64,000 bases of DNA from Ruegeria pomeroyi (GTDB lineage Bacteria; Pseudomonadota; Alphaproteobacteria; Rhodobacterales; Rhodobacteraceae): NCBI RefSeq assembly GCF_021405525.1, contig NZ_JAGQAG010000001.1:620001-684000 (forward strand), read 5' to 3'. The position numbers and the translations under genes were made by a program. How positions within the stretch are numbered: the first letter of the stretch is position 1; every line of letters begins with the position of its first letter. Below are positions 50,152 to 59,236 of the stretch, piece after piece. Below the pieces are notes generated by a model that made no database searches, had not been told where the DNA came from, and worked only from the letters and a program-made list of their open reading frames with translations.

Positions 50152-50738
50152 GGGTCGAGCAACACCGGAGGCCGGTCGCGTGAGGGCGCCGCATCCGCCG
50201 GGCGGACATATAGCGGGGCGGGTGGAGTCGTGGTATCGCGCCAGCGCGTGGCGGTGGTCCGGGCGATGGCCTCTGCCAGCTGGTTGGGAGCGTATTCGGT
50301 CTGAAGCAGCCCAAACGCCTCGGCCTCTTGCCGGGGCATGAGTTGTGCCGTGCCACCTTCGGGCATCAAATAGACCTGATCGCGCGGCGCCGGAATCGCG
50401 GGCAAGACCCTCGACAGCGTCAGCGGCGCACGGGCTTCGAACCCGTCGACCCCGACTGCGGGAATGCCGAGCCCCAGTGCCAGGCCACGCGCGGCGGAAA
50501 CGGAAATGCGGATACCGGTGAAGTTGCCCGGCCCGATGCCGACGCCGATGGCATCAAGGTCGCGCCAGCCCAATCCCGCTTCTCGCAGCATCTCTTCGAG
50601 CAGGGGCATCAGCCGCTCGGCCTGGCCGCGCGTCATCTCTTCGGCGGTAGCGGCAACGATCCGATCGCCCACCAGCAAAGCGGCCGCGCAATGCGCGGCC
50701 GATGTGTCGAATGCCAGAATGACCGGGTCAGACGGCAA
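50148..50738 (-). CDS. tsaB: tRNA N6-threonylcarbamoyladenosine biosynthesis protein TsaB
   Basis: Partner of TsaD in making t6A37 in tRNA. 196 residues. ASKHA-type start ILAFDTSAAHCAAALL, then GIGVGIGPGNFTGIRI-like block (VGIGPGNFTGIRISVSAARG) and a shortened C-terminal lobe as expected for TsaB. Start overlaps the preceding gene by 11 bp. Confidence 0.92.
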   Translation of the reverse strand: MPSDPVILAFDTSAAHCAAALLVGDRIVAATAEEMTRGQAERLMPLLEEMLREAGLGWRDLDAIGVGIGPGNFTGIRISVSAARGLALGLGIPAVGVDGFEARAPLTLSRVLPAIPAPRDQVYLMPEGGTAQLMPRQEAEAFGLLQTEYAPNQLAEAIARTTATRWRDTTTPPAPLYVRPADAAPSRDRPPVLLDP

Positions 50739-51291
50739 CGGGGCGCACCTCGGTCACTTCGGGGATGTAGTGGCGCAGCAGGTTCTCGATCCCCATTTTC
50801 AGAGTCAGCGTCGAAGAGGGGCAACCCGCACAGGCGCCCTGCATGTGGAGATAGACCACGCCCCGGTCAAAGCCGTGGAACGTGATATCGCCACCGTCCT
50901 GTGCCACCGCCGGGCGCACCCGGCTGTCCAGCAGCGCCTTGATCTGGGTCACGACCTCTGCATCCTCGCCGCTATGTTCGGCATGGCCCGAGGCGGCCTG
51001 TGCATCGGCGCCCATCACCGGTTGGCCGGACTGGTAATGCTCCATCACCGCGCCCAGGATCGCGGGTTTGATATGGTCCCATTCGACGCCTTCGGCCTTG
51101 GTCACGGTCACGAAATCATTGCCGAAGAAAACACCGGTCACCCCGGAGACAGCAAAGATGCGCGCGGCCAATGGTGATTTCTCGGCGGCGTCGGTCGAGG
51201 GGAAATCGGCGGTGCCTGCTTCCAGAACGGTCTGTCCGGGCAGGAATTTCAGCGTTGCCGGGTTCGGGGTCGATTCGGTCTGGATGAACAT
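50728..51291 (-). CDS. NifU-like iron-sulfur carrier (Nfu_N plus NifU C-terminal domain)
   Basis: 187 residues. N-terminal Nfu_N domain (MFIQTESTPNPATLKFLPGQ), then a NifU-type domain with RVRPAVAQDGGDITFHGF and the cluster cysteines in GACAGCPSST. Such proteins carry Fe-S clusters to target apoproteins. The many Fe-S enzymes in the window (SdhB and others) are plausible clients. Confidence 0.92.
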   Translation of the reverse strand: MFIQTESTPNPATLKFLPGQTVLEAGTADFPSTDAAEKSPLAARIFAVSGVTGVFFGNDFVTVTKAEGVEWDHIKPAILGAVMEHYQSGQPVMGADAQAASGHAEHSGEDAEVVTQIKALLDSRVRPAVAQDGGDITFHGFDRGVVYLHMQGACAGCPSSTLTLKMGIENLLRHYIPEVTEVRPVAV

Positions 51292-51368
51292 GGTCGGAAT
51301 TCCTTATCGCTCCCCTCAGATATGAGGCGGCACCCGCGCCTTGTCAACTTTTGAACCATTCTAAATCT

Positions 51369-51395
51369 CGGGTTGGCCATGATCTGGCCAACCCG
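51369..51395 (-). terminator. Candidate terminator after the azoreductase
   Basis: CGGGTTGGCCA (51369-51379) pairs perfectly with TGGCCAACCCG (51385-51395), 5-nt loop, 18 bp after the azoreductase stop. The following minus-strand bases AGATTTAGAA are only weakly T-rich. Confidence 0.55.
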
Positions 51396-51412
51396 TTGAC
51401 GGGCACCGGTGA

Positions 51413-52027
51413 TCACATCGCGGTCAGGGTGGCTTGGGCGTGCTCATACCCCGCCTGCGGATCGTTCGTCAGCAGCGAAGGCTGGTATCTGACGATGGTC
51501 ACATCCGTTATCCCGATGGTCTCGAACCACCATTTCAGATAGGTCGAGTGAAAATCGCTGCCATATTTTGCGTCCGCCCCCTCGGACCAGACGCCGCTGG
51601 TGGTCACCACCGTTGCCTTCTTGTTCCGCAGAAGGCCCGAATACCCCGCTTCAGGGTCGAAGCCGAACAGCATGCCGGGCTGGGTAATGATGTCGATGTA
51701 GTGCTTCAGCCGATAGGGGATGCCGCCGTTCCACATCGGGACACCGATCACGATGTGATCGGCCGCCATGAAGCGGTCCGTGATCCGTGCAACCTCGGAC
51801 CAGGCTTGTTCCTTGGCGGGGTCCATCTCGCCCACTCCGAAAAAGGTCATCTTGGCAGCGGCTGGATCGCCGTCAAAGGCGGGCAGGTCCTCGTCCCAAA
51901 GGTCAAGGCGATCCACCTGGAGAGTGGGGTCCTTGGCGCGTTGTGCGGTGACGAAGGTCTCGGCAAGCGCGTTCGATTTCGATGCACTTCCGCGGGGCGA
52001 GGCGACGATATGAAGAAGGGTTGGCAT
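51413..52027 (-). CDS. azoR: FMN-dependent NADH-azoreductase / NAD(P)H dehydrogenase
   Basis: 204 residues. Flavodoxin-type start LLHIVASPRGSASKSNALAETFV, then a phosphate loop and VIGVPMWNGGIPYRLKHYID, typical of AzoR. Reduces quinones or azo compounds with NADH; often induced by electrophiles. Divergent from the CGNR regulator-like gene, with repeats in between. Confidence 0.88.
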   Translation of the reverse strand: MPTLLHIVASPRGSASKSNALAETFVTAQRAKDPTLQVDRLDLWDEDLPAFDGDPAAAKMTFFGVGEMDPAKEQAWSEVARITDRFMAADHIVIGVPMWNGGIPYRLKHYIDIITQPGMLFGFDPEAGYSGLLRNKKATVVTTSGVWSEGADAKYGSDFHSTYLKWWFETIGITDVTIVRYQPSLLTNDPQAGYEHAQATLTAM

Positions 52028-52064
52028 AGGTGGGTTCCTTGGTAACCAATAAAAGTAATATGAT

Positions 52065-52116
52065 CGGTTACATGAGGGTGGAAACTTGTAAAGGGCGTTT
52101 TAGCCGGTTACATAAT
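52065..52116. promoter_or_regulatory. Repeated CGGTTACAT between azoR and the CGNR gene
   Basis: CGGTTACAT at 52065-52073 and 52105-52113, exactly 40 bp apart. The palindrome TTGGTAACCAA at 52039-52049 shares the GGTTAC core in inverted form. These are likely operators in the divergent promoter; the CGNR protein may be the ligand-sensing regulator. Confidence 0.5.
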
Positions 52117-52155
52117 GGGTCACGCCAACGTGACCTGACCCGGGGCATTCGATCC

Positions 52156-52746
52156 ATGCGCACCACGCTTCCACCGCCTTATCTGATTGCCGACAACACA
52201 GGGGTCGAGTTGCTGAACTCGATGGGGGCGCCCTATGGCGAGGAGCTGGACTGGTTACGGGATGGGACCGAGATGCTGGCCTGGATGCAGTCCGTCGGAT
52301 TGCTCACCGCCCAAGAGGCAGAGGCAGTACGCAACACGCTTGAGGCACAGGAACTTGAGGCCGCCGCCTCTGACCTGCGGGACCTGCGGGCCGCGTTTCG
52401 CGACAATGTCCCCGTGGCCTCGGCCGAATTCCTTGACCGTCTGAATGCCTGTCTTGCCGAAACCAGCCGGCATGACCGTATCGTCGTGACACAGCAGGGC
52501 GTACCGGAATTGCAGCAGGTGCCAAGACTTCGAAATGGCCGCGATCTGGTCGGCCTGTGCGCCGCCGCCATCGCCGAGTTGTTGTGCCAGGGAGAACCCG
52601 GCCGGACCCGTCAATGCGACGGGCCCACCTGCACCTACTGGTTCCGCGATACCAGCAAGAACAATCGGCGCCGATGGTGCAGCATGGCCGTCTGCGGCAA
52701 CCGGGCCAAGGTGGCGTCACATCGCGCCCGCGCAAGATCGGATTGA
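52156..52746 (+). CDS. CGNR zinc-finger protein, probable transcription regulator
   Basis: 196 residues from ATG 52156 (frame open to 52030). The N-terminal domain of about 130 residues (ABATE-like) starts PPPYLIADNTGVELLNS. The C terminus is the CGNR zinc finger: RQCDGPTCTYWFRD, and RWCSMAVCGNRAKVASHRAR. Probably controls azoR, since the two are divergent with repeated sites between; inference from layout. Confidence 0.8.
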   Translation: MRTTLPPPYLIADNTGVELLNSMGAPYGEELDWLRDGTEMLAWMQSVGLLTAQEAEAVRNTLEAQELEAAASDLRDLRAAFRDNVPVASAEFLDRLNACLAETSRHDRIVVTQQGVPELQQVPRLRNGRDLVGLCAAAIAELLCQGEPGRTRQCDGPTCTYWFRDTSKNNRRRWCSMAVCGNRAKVASHRARARSD

Positions 52747-52799
52747 CCTCGACCGCGCGTGCGAACGGGCTTGAAAGCGAAGCCTAGGACGTGGGGCAA

Positions 52800-53393
52800 T
52801 CAGGATTGGGCAGCCAGCGCCAATGCCTGGTCCAGCCGATCATCGCCCCAGAACAGCTCCTCCCCCACCACGAAACTGGGGGCGCCGAACAGGTCAAGCG
52901 CGGCGGCGCGCTCGCCCTGGGCAAACAGCGCGGCCTTGATCTCGGGCGCCTTGGCCCGCTCCATTGCCTCGGGCGGCAATCCTGCTTCGGCCCAGCACGA
53001 GGCCAGCACGTGCGGATCCGAAATCACCAGCCCACGCCCGAATTGCGCAGCATAGACGGCGCGGACAAAGGGCGCGATGTGGCCCATCTCGCGGGCCACC
53101 AGTGCCAGTCGTGCCGCCGGAAGCCCGTTTTGAGGGAACGGGTCGGGTCGCGTCAGCGGCAGGCCCTGCCGGGCACAAAGCCGCTCCATGTCGCGCCACA
53201 TGTACCGCCCCTTGGCCGGATAGAGGTTGAAGGGCGAACTGGTCCAGCCCTGCGCGGCAAAGATCGGACCCAGCAGGAATGGCTCCCAGTCGACCGAGAC
53301 CCCCAACGCCTCGGCGGCCCGTTCGATCCGCATCGCCGAGAGATAGGAATAGGTCGAGGCAAATTCGAACCAGAATGAAATGCGCTTGCCCAT
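52800..53393 (-). CDS. DsbA-family / 2-hydroxychromene-2-carboxylate isomerase-like protein
   Basis: 197 residues. Starts ISFWFEFASTYSYLSAMRIER (the pattern FEFASxYSYL of HCCA isomerases, in place of the DsbA CxxC), then PFLLGPIF and GAPSFVVGEELFWGDDRLD, the family's glutathione-binding end. Substrate unknown. Followed by the USP gene 7 bp downstream in transcription. Confidence 0.85.
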   Translation of the reverse strand: MGKRISFWFEFASTYSYLSAMRIERAAEALGVSVDWEPFLLGPIFAAQGWTSSPFNLYPAKGRYMWRDMERLCARQGLPLTRPDPFPQNGLPAARLALVAREMGHIAPFVRAVYAAQFGRGLVISDPHVLASCWAEAGLPPEAMERAKAPEIKAALFAQGERAAALDLFGAPSFVVGEELFWGDDRLDQALALAAQS

Positions 53394-53400
53394 GCCCGCC

Positions 53401-53856
53401 TCAGGTGATCGCTTCGAGCTTTTCCTTGCTCAGGTCGCCCGGCACGATGGTTATGGGAATGGGCAGGCTGCCAGAGGAGCGGCTCATTTGCGACACCAAC
53501 GGGCCGGGACCTTTCTTGTCGGTGCCAGCCCCCAGAACAAGAACGCCGATTTCGGGGTCTTCCTGAATCTGTGCGATGATCTCGGGCACGGCCTCGCCCT
53601 CGCGGATCACCAATTCGGGCTCAACCCCCTGCTTGTCGCGCATCCATTTGGCAAAGACCTCGAAATGCGCGTGGATACGCTCGCGTGCCTCTTCGCGCAT
53701 CACTTCGCCGACGCCGATCCAGTGGTTGAATTCGTCCGGCGGTATGATCGACAGGATCGCCACCCCGCCACCTGTGTGCGCGGCGCGCATGGCGGCAAAC
53801 CGCATCGCGTTCAGGCACTCGCGGCTGTCATCCAGTACAACAAGAAACTTGCGCAT
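53401..53856 (-). CDS. Universal stress protein
   Basis: 151 residues from ATG 53856, with GGAGGA upstream. USP start KFLVVLDDSRECLNAMRFAA; VLVLGAGTDKKGPGPLVSQM takes the place of the usual G-x2-G-x9-G(S/T) nucleotide loop. Role presumably stress-related; the exact activity cannot be set. Confidence 0.85.
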   Translation of the reverse strand: MRKFLVVLDDSRECLNAMRFAAMRAAHTGGGVAILSIIPPDEFNHWIGVGEVMREEARERIHAHFEVFAKWMRDKQGVEPELVIREGEAVPEIIAQIQEDPEIGVLVLGAGTDKKGPGPLVSQMSRSSGSLPIPITIVPGDLSKEKLEAIT

Positions 53857-53895
53857 CTCGGTCCTCCACAATCCCGGTCAATCTGCCTGAGGGGC

Positions 53896-54960
53896 CTAAC
53901 ACTGTCCATCGCTTTTCCCTGCCGCCCTCCGCGCCACGTTGGTGGCATAGAGGGTCAGGACGACGGCCAGTACCGACAGGCGGAACAGATGCGCCGCCGC
54001 GACAAAACTGGGATCGGCGCCCAGGGCGGCGCTGAGAATGATCATGGTTTCAAGGCCGCCGGGCGAAAAGCCCAGCAACACATCCAGCAGCGGCAGACCG
54101 GAAAGATAAGAGGCCGGGAGCGCCACCAGCGTCGCCAGGCCCGTGGTCACGGTGACGATGGCCAGACCCGCTGTCAGGCTCTGGCGCAGGTCGCGCCACC
54201 CCATGCCGCCAAACCGGGTTCCGATCAGCGTACCCATCAGGATCAACGCCGCCTGCGCGGCCCAGCCGGGCAGGCCGCCAGCGGTCCAGCCGGCCAGATG
54301 TGTGGTTGCCGCCACCACGATCCCGGCAATCAGCACATGGGCCGGCAGCCTGGCCGCTTTCAGCAACGGGGCAAGCAGCAGCGCCGCGACGAGCTGGCCG
54401 AGAATCCAGGCCCATGGGGTCACGGCCGAGGCCTGCGGCAGGCCCGGACCAATGTCGATCCCCGCCACATTGGCCGCCAGAGGCACCAGAAGCGTCAGCG
54501 CCATCAGGCGGATCGAGGCCAGCACCACGGGACGCGTCAGCGACAGGCGCAGACTGTCTGCCAGAGCGATGACAAGACTCAGGTGACCGGGTGCCGCCGC
54601 GAGAAATGCTTCGTCCTGGTCGATGGGCAACAGGCGCGGGATCAGCCAGCGTCCGGCCCAGGGCGTGACCAGCGTCAGTCCGGCCAGCAGGGCGAAAGCC
54701 ACCGGCCAGCGCATCATCGCCTCGATGCTTTCAGGGCTCACCATAGAGCCGATGCTGAGGCCGACAATGAGAAAGCCCGCGTCGCGCAACTGTGGCGAGA
54801 TATGAAGCGACAGCCCCGAAAGTCCCGCCAGCGATACCAGAACGGCGGGCCCGGCCAACAGGGCCATGGGAAAGAGAAGTAGCGCCGCAACCAAGGCGCC
54901 ACATGCGCCCACCGCTAGCGTCAGCAGGTCCCGACGCAGCTCTGCAAAGCGCAGGATCAC
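53896..54960 (-). CDS. AbrB/TIGR03082 family membrane protein
   Basis: 354 residues from GTG 54960, which overlaps the ilvE stop as GTGA; TTG 54984 is less likely. About ten membrane segments in two similar halves: LAGLSGLSLHISPQLRDAGF near the N terminus and GFSPGGLETMIILSAALGAD in the C-terminal half, typical of the family sometimes called AbrB or ammonia-monooxygenase-like. Transport function suspected, substrate unknown. Confidence 0.8.
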   Translation of the reverse strand: MILRFAELRRDLLTLAVGACGALVAALLLFPMALLAGPAVLVSLAGLSGLSLHISPQLRDAGFLIVGLSIGSMVSPESIEAMMRWPVAFALLAGLTLVTPWAGRWLIPRLLPIDQDEAFLAAAPGHLSLVIALADSLRLSLTRPVVLASIRLMALTLLVPLAANVAGIDIGPGLPQASAVTPWAWILGQLVAALLLAPLLKAARLPAHVLIAGIVVAATTHLAGWTAGGLPGWAAQAALILMGTLIGTRFGGMGWRDLRQSLTAGLAIVTVTTGLATLVALPASYLSGLPLLDVLLGFSPGGLETMIILSAALGADPSFVAAAHLFRLSVLAVVLTLYATNVARRAAGKSDGQC

Positions 54961-55820
54961 GCGTTGGATTTCGCCCAGTCCCAATAGAGAGCGCGCGCGC
55001 GACGGGCGATCGGGCCGATCTGGTACTGGGTGTCGTCCAACGCGGTGACCGGGGTCACCTTGCTCATGTTGCCGGACATGAACACCTCGTCGGCCGCGTG
55101 GAAATCGGCAAAGCTCAGCACCGTTTCATGCACGGCGATACCATCGGCGCGCAGGTTCTTGATGTGGCGCGCGCGGGTGATACCAGCCAGGAAGGTGCCG
55201 TTTGCGATGGGTGTGAACACCTCGCCATCCTTGACCATGAAGATATTGGCGGTGGCGGTTTCGGCCACATTGCCCAGCGCATCGGCCACCAGCGCGTTGG
55301 TGAATCCCTTGGATCGCGCCTCGCGCAGCATCCGGGCGTTGTTGGGGTAGAGGCATCCGGCCTTGGCGTTGACCACCGCGTCCTCGAGCACCGGGCGGCG
55401 GAACCGGGTGGTGGTCAGCGTCGCCGAGGCCGTGGCGGGCGCCATCGGGATTTCTTCCAGGCAGACGGCGAAGCCGGTGCTGTCGGCCATCGGGATGATC
55501 GCGGTCGGATCGCCGTCTATCCCCCAATACATCGGCCGGATATAGACCGCCTGGTCCGGGCGATAGGCCTTGAGCCCCTCGCGCACGATCTCGATCATGT
55601 CTTTGGTCGATACCGTGGGGGTCAGCATCAGCGCCTCGGCCGAGCGGTTGACCCGCGCGCAATGCGCCTCAAGATCGGGGGCCATTCCGTCAAAATAGCG
55701 GGCACCGTCAAAGACGCCCGATCCCAGCCAGGCGCCGTGATCGGCGGCGCGGATGATCGGGGCGTCGCCCTCGTGCCAGCTGCCTTGGAAATAGGTGCGG
55801 ATATTGCTGCCGGTTGCCAT
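54957..55820 (-). CDS. ilvE: Branched-chain amino acid aminotransferase
   Basis: 287 residues, PLP class IV. Blocks: YFQGSWHEGDAPIIRAADHG, VDGARYFDG-like GVFDGARYFDGMAPDLEAH, YIRPMYWG, the PLP lysine in NAKAGCLYPNNA, and ETATANIFMVKDGEV. Transfers amino groups on Leu, Ile and Val. Close to the Lrp-type regulator and leucine dehydrogenase, all concerned with branched-chain amino acids. Confidence 0.9.
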   Translation of the reverse strand: MATGSNIRTYFQGSWHEGDAPIIRAADHGAWLGSGVFDGARYFDGMAPDLEAHCARVNRSAEALMLTPTVSTKDMIEIVREGLKAYRPDQAVYIRPMYWGIDGDPTAIIPMADSTGFAVCLEEIPMAPATASATLTTTRFRRPVLEDAVVNAKAGCLYPNNARMLREARSKGFTNALVADALGNVAETATANIFMVKDGEVFTPIANGTFLAGITRARHIKNLRADGIAVHETVLSFADFHAADEVFMSGNMSKVTPVTALDDTQYQIGPIARRARALYWDWAKSNA

Positions 55821-55880
55821 GATCGCCTCCCTCGGGTTGGTATCAGGGTAGGCTTGACTGGGTCAGAGGTCCAGACCTTT

Positions 55881-56342
55881 CTAGCGGCGGATCGCGGGCA
55901 GGCTGTCGCGCTGGACCATGGTGCGCAGGGCGAAGTTGGACCGCAAATTTCGAATGCCGGGGATCTGCATCAGCCGGTTTTCCAGAAACGCATCGAAGGC
56001 CGCCAGATCGGCCACCAGAACCCGCAGCAGGATGTCGCGCGAACCGGTCATCAGATAGCATTCCATCACCTCGTCACAGGTGCGGATCGCCCGTTCGAAT
56101 GCATCGACGGCGGCGCGCTCCTGTCGCTCCAGCTCGACCGAGACAAAGACCGACACGCCCAGCCCCAGCTTGGCCGGATCGACCCGGGCGCTGTAACCGG
56201 TAATTACGCCGTCACGCTGCAACCGCTCCAGCCGCCGGGCGCAGGGGGTGGGCGACAGCCCGACCTTGTCGGCCAGATCCGAGATGGTCATGCGCCCGTC
56301 GCGTTGCAGGGCGCGGACAATGCGATGGTCGATCTGATCCAT
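55881..56342 (-). CDS. Lrp/AsnC family regulator
   Basis: 153 residues from ATG 56342. HTH part DQIDHRIVRALQRDGRMTIS and LADKVGLSPTPCARRLERLQ, then the effector-binding RAM domain (VMECYLMTGSRDILLRVLV). Divergent from leucine dehydrogenase with four TTGGTGAA-like repeats between them, so it probably controls that gene and itself. Confidence 0.92.
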   Translation of the reverse strand: MDQIDHRIVRALQRDGRMTISDLADKVGLSPTPCARRLERLQRDGVITGYSARVDPAKLGLGVSVFVSVELERQERAAVDAFERAIRTCDEVMECYLMTGSRDILLRVLVADLAAFDAFLENRLMQIPGIRNLRSNFALRTMVQRDSLPAIRR

Positions 56343-56421
56343 TGGTGAAACACTCCAAAAATGGTGAACATCTTGGTGAATAGCTCTAATCTTTGCCAAC
56401 GCTGCGCGCAATCTTGGTGAA
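56342..56421. promoter_or_regulatory. TTGGTGAA repeats between Lrp regulator and leucine dehydrogenase
   Basis: TTGGTGAA at 56342-56349 (overlapping the regulator start), ATGGTGAA at 56361-56368, TTGGTGAA at 56373-56380 and 56414-56421. All run in the same direction, with spacings 19, 12 and 41 bp. Likely Lrp-type operator array. Confidence 0.6.
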
Positions 56422-56470
56422 AAACAGCGCCGCAGTTGTGGCAGATAGAGGCCATTCAGCGGAGGATTCC

Positions 56471-57520
56471 ATGCAGATTACACCCGTCGCAGCGCCCAAA
56501 CACGAACAGGTGGTCCGAATAGCGGACCCCGAAAGCGGGCTTCTGGGCTTTATCGCCATCCATTCCACCCGGCGCGGTCCCGCTGCGGGCGGCGTGCGGA
56601 TGCGCCCCTATGCGCAAGAGGCAGACGCGCTCAACGACGCGCTGCGCCTGTCGCGCGGCATGACTTACAAGAACGCCGCCGCGGGTCTTGATCTGGGCGG
56701 TGGCAAGGCGGTGATCATGGCCGATCCCGCAACCCAGAAGACGCCGGACCTGCTCGCCGCCTTCGGGGCTGCGGTCGAGACGCTGGCGGGTCGCTACTGG
56801 ACCGCCGAGGATATGGGCATGACCCCCGCCGACATGGCGCGGATCGGCACCCGCACCGCCTGTGTTGCGGGTCTCGCCGATGGCGATTTCGCCAGTGGCG
56901 ACCCCTCGCCGATCACCGCGCGTGGCATCTTCAACGCGATCCGCACCGCTGCGCGGCACCGCTTCGGCTCGGACGATCTGCGCGGGCGCACCGTCTCGGT
57001 GCAGGGGCTGGGCCATGTGGGTCACTACCTGTGCGGCTATCTGCATGACGCGGGCGCCAAACTGATCGTCACCGATATCGACGCGGGCCAGGTTGCCCGC
57101 GTGGCCGAGGAGTTCGGCGCCACCGCCGTCGCGCCCGATGCGATCTACGGGGTCGAGGCCGATATCTTTGCCCCCTGCGCCATCGGTGCCATCCTGAATG
57201 CCGAGACCATCCCGCAGTTGAAGGTCGGGGTGGTCGCGGGCGGCGCCAACAACCAGTTGGCCACGCCCGAGGATGCCACCCGTCTGCACGATCTGGGCAT
57301 TCTTTACGCGCCCGATTACGTGGCCAATGGCGGCGGGATCATCAATGTGGCAACCGAGATCCTCAAGATTTCGGGGCGCGAGGCCTGGGTTGCCGGCCGC
57401 CTTGCGGCGCTGGACGACACCATGGACCGTATCCTGACCCGCGCCCGCACCCTGTCGGTCAGCCCGGCCGAGGTGGCAGATGCGACCGTGGACGAGATCC
57501 TGCAGGCCAAGGCCGCCTGA
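56471..57520 (+). CDS. Leucine dehydrogenase-type Glu/Leu/Phe/Val dehydrogenase
   Basis: 349 residues from ATG 56471, with GGAGGA just upstream. Catalytic part: PAAGGVRMRPY, GMTYKNAAAGLDLGGGKAVIM with the active lysines. NAD domain: VSVQGLGHVGHYLCGYLHDA and DYVANGGGIINVATE. Oxidatively deaminates branched-chain amino acids to 2-oxo acids; which substrate is preferred cannot be told. Divergent from the Lrp gene. Confidence 0.88.
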   Translation: MQITPVAAPKHEQVVRIADPESGLLGFIAIHSTRRGPAAGGVRMRPYAQEADALNDALRLSRGMTYKNAAAGLDLGGGKAVIMADPATQKTPDLLAAFGAAVETLAGRYWTAEDMGMTPADMARIGTRTACVAGLADGDFASGDPSPITARGIFNAIRTAARHRFGSDDLRGRTVSVQGLGHVGHYLCGYLHDAGAKLIVTDIDAGQVARVAEEFGATAVAPDAIYGVEADIFAPCAIGAILNAETIPQLKVGVVAGGANNQLATPEDATRLHDLGILYAPDYVANGGGIINVATEILKISGREAWVAGRLAALDDTMDRILTRARTLSVSPAEVADATVDEILQAKAA

Positions 57521-57529
57521 GCGCTGCCT

Positions 57530-57558
57530 GCCGGGGCCGGAACTTAACCGGCCTCGGC
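57530..57558. terminator. Candidate bidirectional terminator
   Basis: GCCGGGGCCGG (57530-57540) pairs with CCGGCCTCGGC (57548-57558) with one mismatch, loop AACTTAA. It lies between convergent leucine dehydrogenase and VOC genes and overlaps the VOC stop. No T tract. Confidence 0.4.
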
Positions 57559-58029
57559 CAGCAGCGCGGGGATATCGAGCGGCGCGTTGACCATGGCCAG
57601 ATTACCCTCGGCATCGCGCGGCCAGTCCTCGGGCGCGCGGTCGCGATACAGCTCGACCCCGTTGCCGTCGGGATCGCGCAGATAGACGGCCTCGCTGACC
57701 CCGTGATCGGCAGCGCCGTCGATGGCTATCCCGGCCTCGACCACCTGACGCAGCACTGCCCCCAGCGCCTTGCGGTCGGGGTAGAGGAAGGCCGAATGAT
57801 ACAGCCCGGTCGCCCGAGCGGGCGGTTGCGGACCGCCCCGGCTGTGCCAGGTGTTCAGCCCGATATGGTGGTGATAGCCACCGGCGCCCAGAAAGGCGGC
57901 GGCGTCGCCGTATCTCTGTTGCAGTTCGAACCCCAGAACATCGCGATAGAACACGATAGCCCGGTCCAGATCGGACACTTTCAGATGGACATGGCCGACA
58001 CAGGTGCCGGCGGGGGCGGAATAGGTCAT
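57544..58029 (-). CDS. VOC-family protein (catechol dioxygenase/glyoxalase-like)
   Basis: 161 residues from ATG 58029 with AAGGAG upstream (frame open to 58113). VOC pattern: CVGHVHLKVSDLDRAIVFYRD, HHHIGLNTWHS, GLYHSAFLYPD and VYLRDPDGNGVELY, giving the His, His, Glu metal set. Likely an extradiol-dioxygenase-like or glyoxalase-type enzyme; substrate unknown. Confidence 0.85.
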   Translation of the reverse strand: MTYSAPAGTCVGHVHLKVSDLDRAIVFYRDVLGFELQQRYGDAAAFLGAGGYHHHIGLNTWHSRGGPQPPARATGLYHSAFLYPDRKALGAVLRQVVEAGIAIDGAADHGVSEAVYLRDPDGNGVELYRDRAPEDWPRDAEGNLAMVNAPLDIPALLAEAG

Positions 58030-58134
58030 GATGTGTCTCCTTTGCCCGATTATCGGATGGATCCGCGTTCCGGCAAAGGGTCGATCCCGCGCAGATCTCC
58101 TGCGCGGACGCACATTATTCTTGATACTTGGGTG

Positions 58135-59151
58135 TCAGGACACCATGCCGACGATTTCATAGGTCCGTTTCAGGATCGGCGCGGTGATCGCGCGGGCGCG
58201 TTCAGCGCCACGTGCCAGGATGCGGTCGATCTCGGCCTGATCGTCCATCAGCCGCGCCATCTCGGCCGAGATTGGCGACAGCTTCGCGACCGCGAGTTCC
58301 GCCAGCATCGGCTTGAACTCTCCGAACTGTTTGCCGCCCACCTCGGCCAGCACCTGATCGACGCTCTGATCCGCCAGTGCGGCATAGATATTGATCAGGT
58401 TGCGCGCCTCGGGGCGCCCCTCCAGCCCCTCGGCCTCGGATGGCAGGGCGTCGGGATCGGTCTTGGCCTTGCGGATCTTTTGCGCGATGGCATCGGCATC
58501 GTCGGTCATGTTGATCCGGCTCATGTCCGAGGGGTCGGATTTCGACATCTTCTTGGACCCGTCGCGCAGGCTCATCACCCGTGTTGCCGCGCCCTCGATC
58601 ACCGGTTCGGTGACGGGAAAGAAATCGACGCCGTAATCGTGGTTGAACTTGATCGCGATGTCGCGCGTCAGTTCCAGATGCTGTTTCTGGTCCTCGCCCA
58701 CCGGCACATGGGTGGCGTGATAAATCAGGATGTCGGCGGCCATCAGCGACGGATAGGCAAACAGGCCCAGCGAGGCGTTCTGCTGGTTCTTGCCGGCCTT
58801 GTCCTTCCACTGGGTCATCCGCTGCATCCAGCCCATGCGGGCGACGCAGTTGAAGATCCACGCCAGCTGCGCATGTTCGGGCACCTGGGATTGGTTGATC
58901 AGGATCGACTGTTCCGGGTCGATCCCGGCTGCGATGAAGCCTGCACACAGTTCCCGCGTGGAATGCGCAAGTTCCTTGGGATCTTGCCAGACGGTAATCG
59001 CGTGGAGATCGACCATGCAATACACGGTCTCCATCTCGGGTCCCTGCATATCCACAAATCGCTTGAGCGCACCGAGGTAGTTACCAAGATGCAGGTTTCC
59101 CGAAGGCTGGATGCCGGAAAACACACGCGGCGTGAACTGGGTTTCGGTCAT
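58135..59151 (-). CDS. trpS: Tryptophanyl-tRNA synthetase
   Basis: 338 residues. Class I motifs: HIGH-like [14 protein letters not shown] near the N terminus and KMSKS in [15 protein letters not shown]. Loads tRNA-Trp with tryptophan. Its promoter region is shared with the divergent rhomboid-like gene. Confidence 0.97.
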   Translation of the reverse strand: MTETQFTPRVFSGIQPSGNLHLGNYLGALKRFVDMQGPEMETVYCMVDLHAITVWQDPKELAHSTRELCAGFIAAGIDPEQSILINQSQVPEHAQLAWIFNCVARMGWMQRMTQWKDKAGKNQQNASLGLFAYPSLMAADILIYHATHVPVGEDQKQHLELTRDIAIKFNHDYGVDFFPVTEPVIEGAATRVMSLRDGSKKMSKSDPSDMSRINMTDDADAIAQKIRKAKTDPDALPSEAEGLEGRPEARNLINIYAALADQSVDQVLAEVGGKQFGEFKPMLAELAVAKLSPISAEMARLMDDQAEIDRILARGAERARAITAPILKRTYEIVGMVS

Positions 59152-59236
59152 GATGGGGAACTCCCGTCTGGAAAATTCGGCCCCCGTCGCTTACCCATGG
59201 GGCAAAGGGACGTCAACAGCCGCGAAAGGCCCGCCC

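Noticed and set aside
51409-51418. GTGATCACA copy near the azoreductase stop
   Set aside because: Lies at the 3' end of the gene, not at a promoter, stands alone without the 21-bp partner and overlaps the stop codon.
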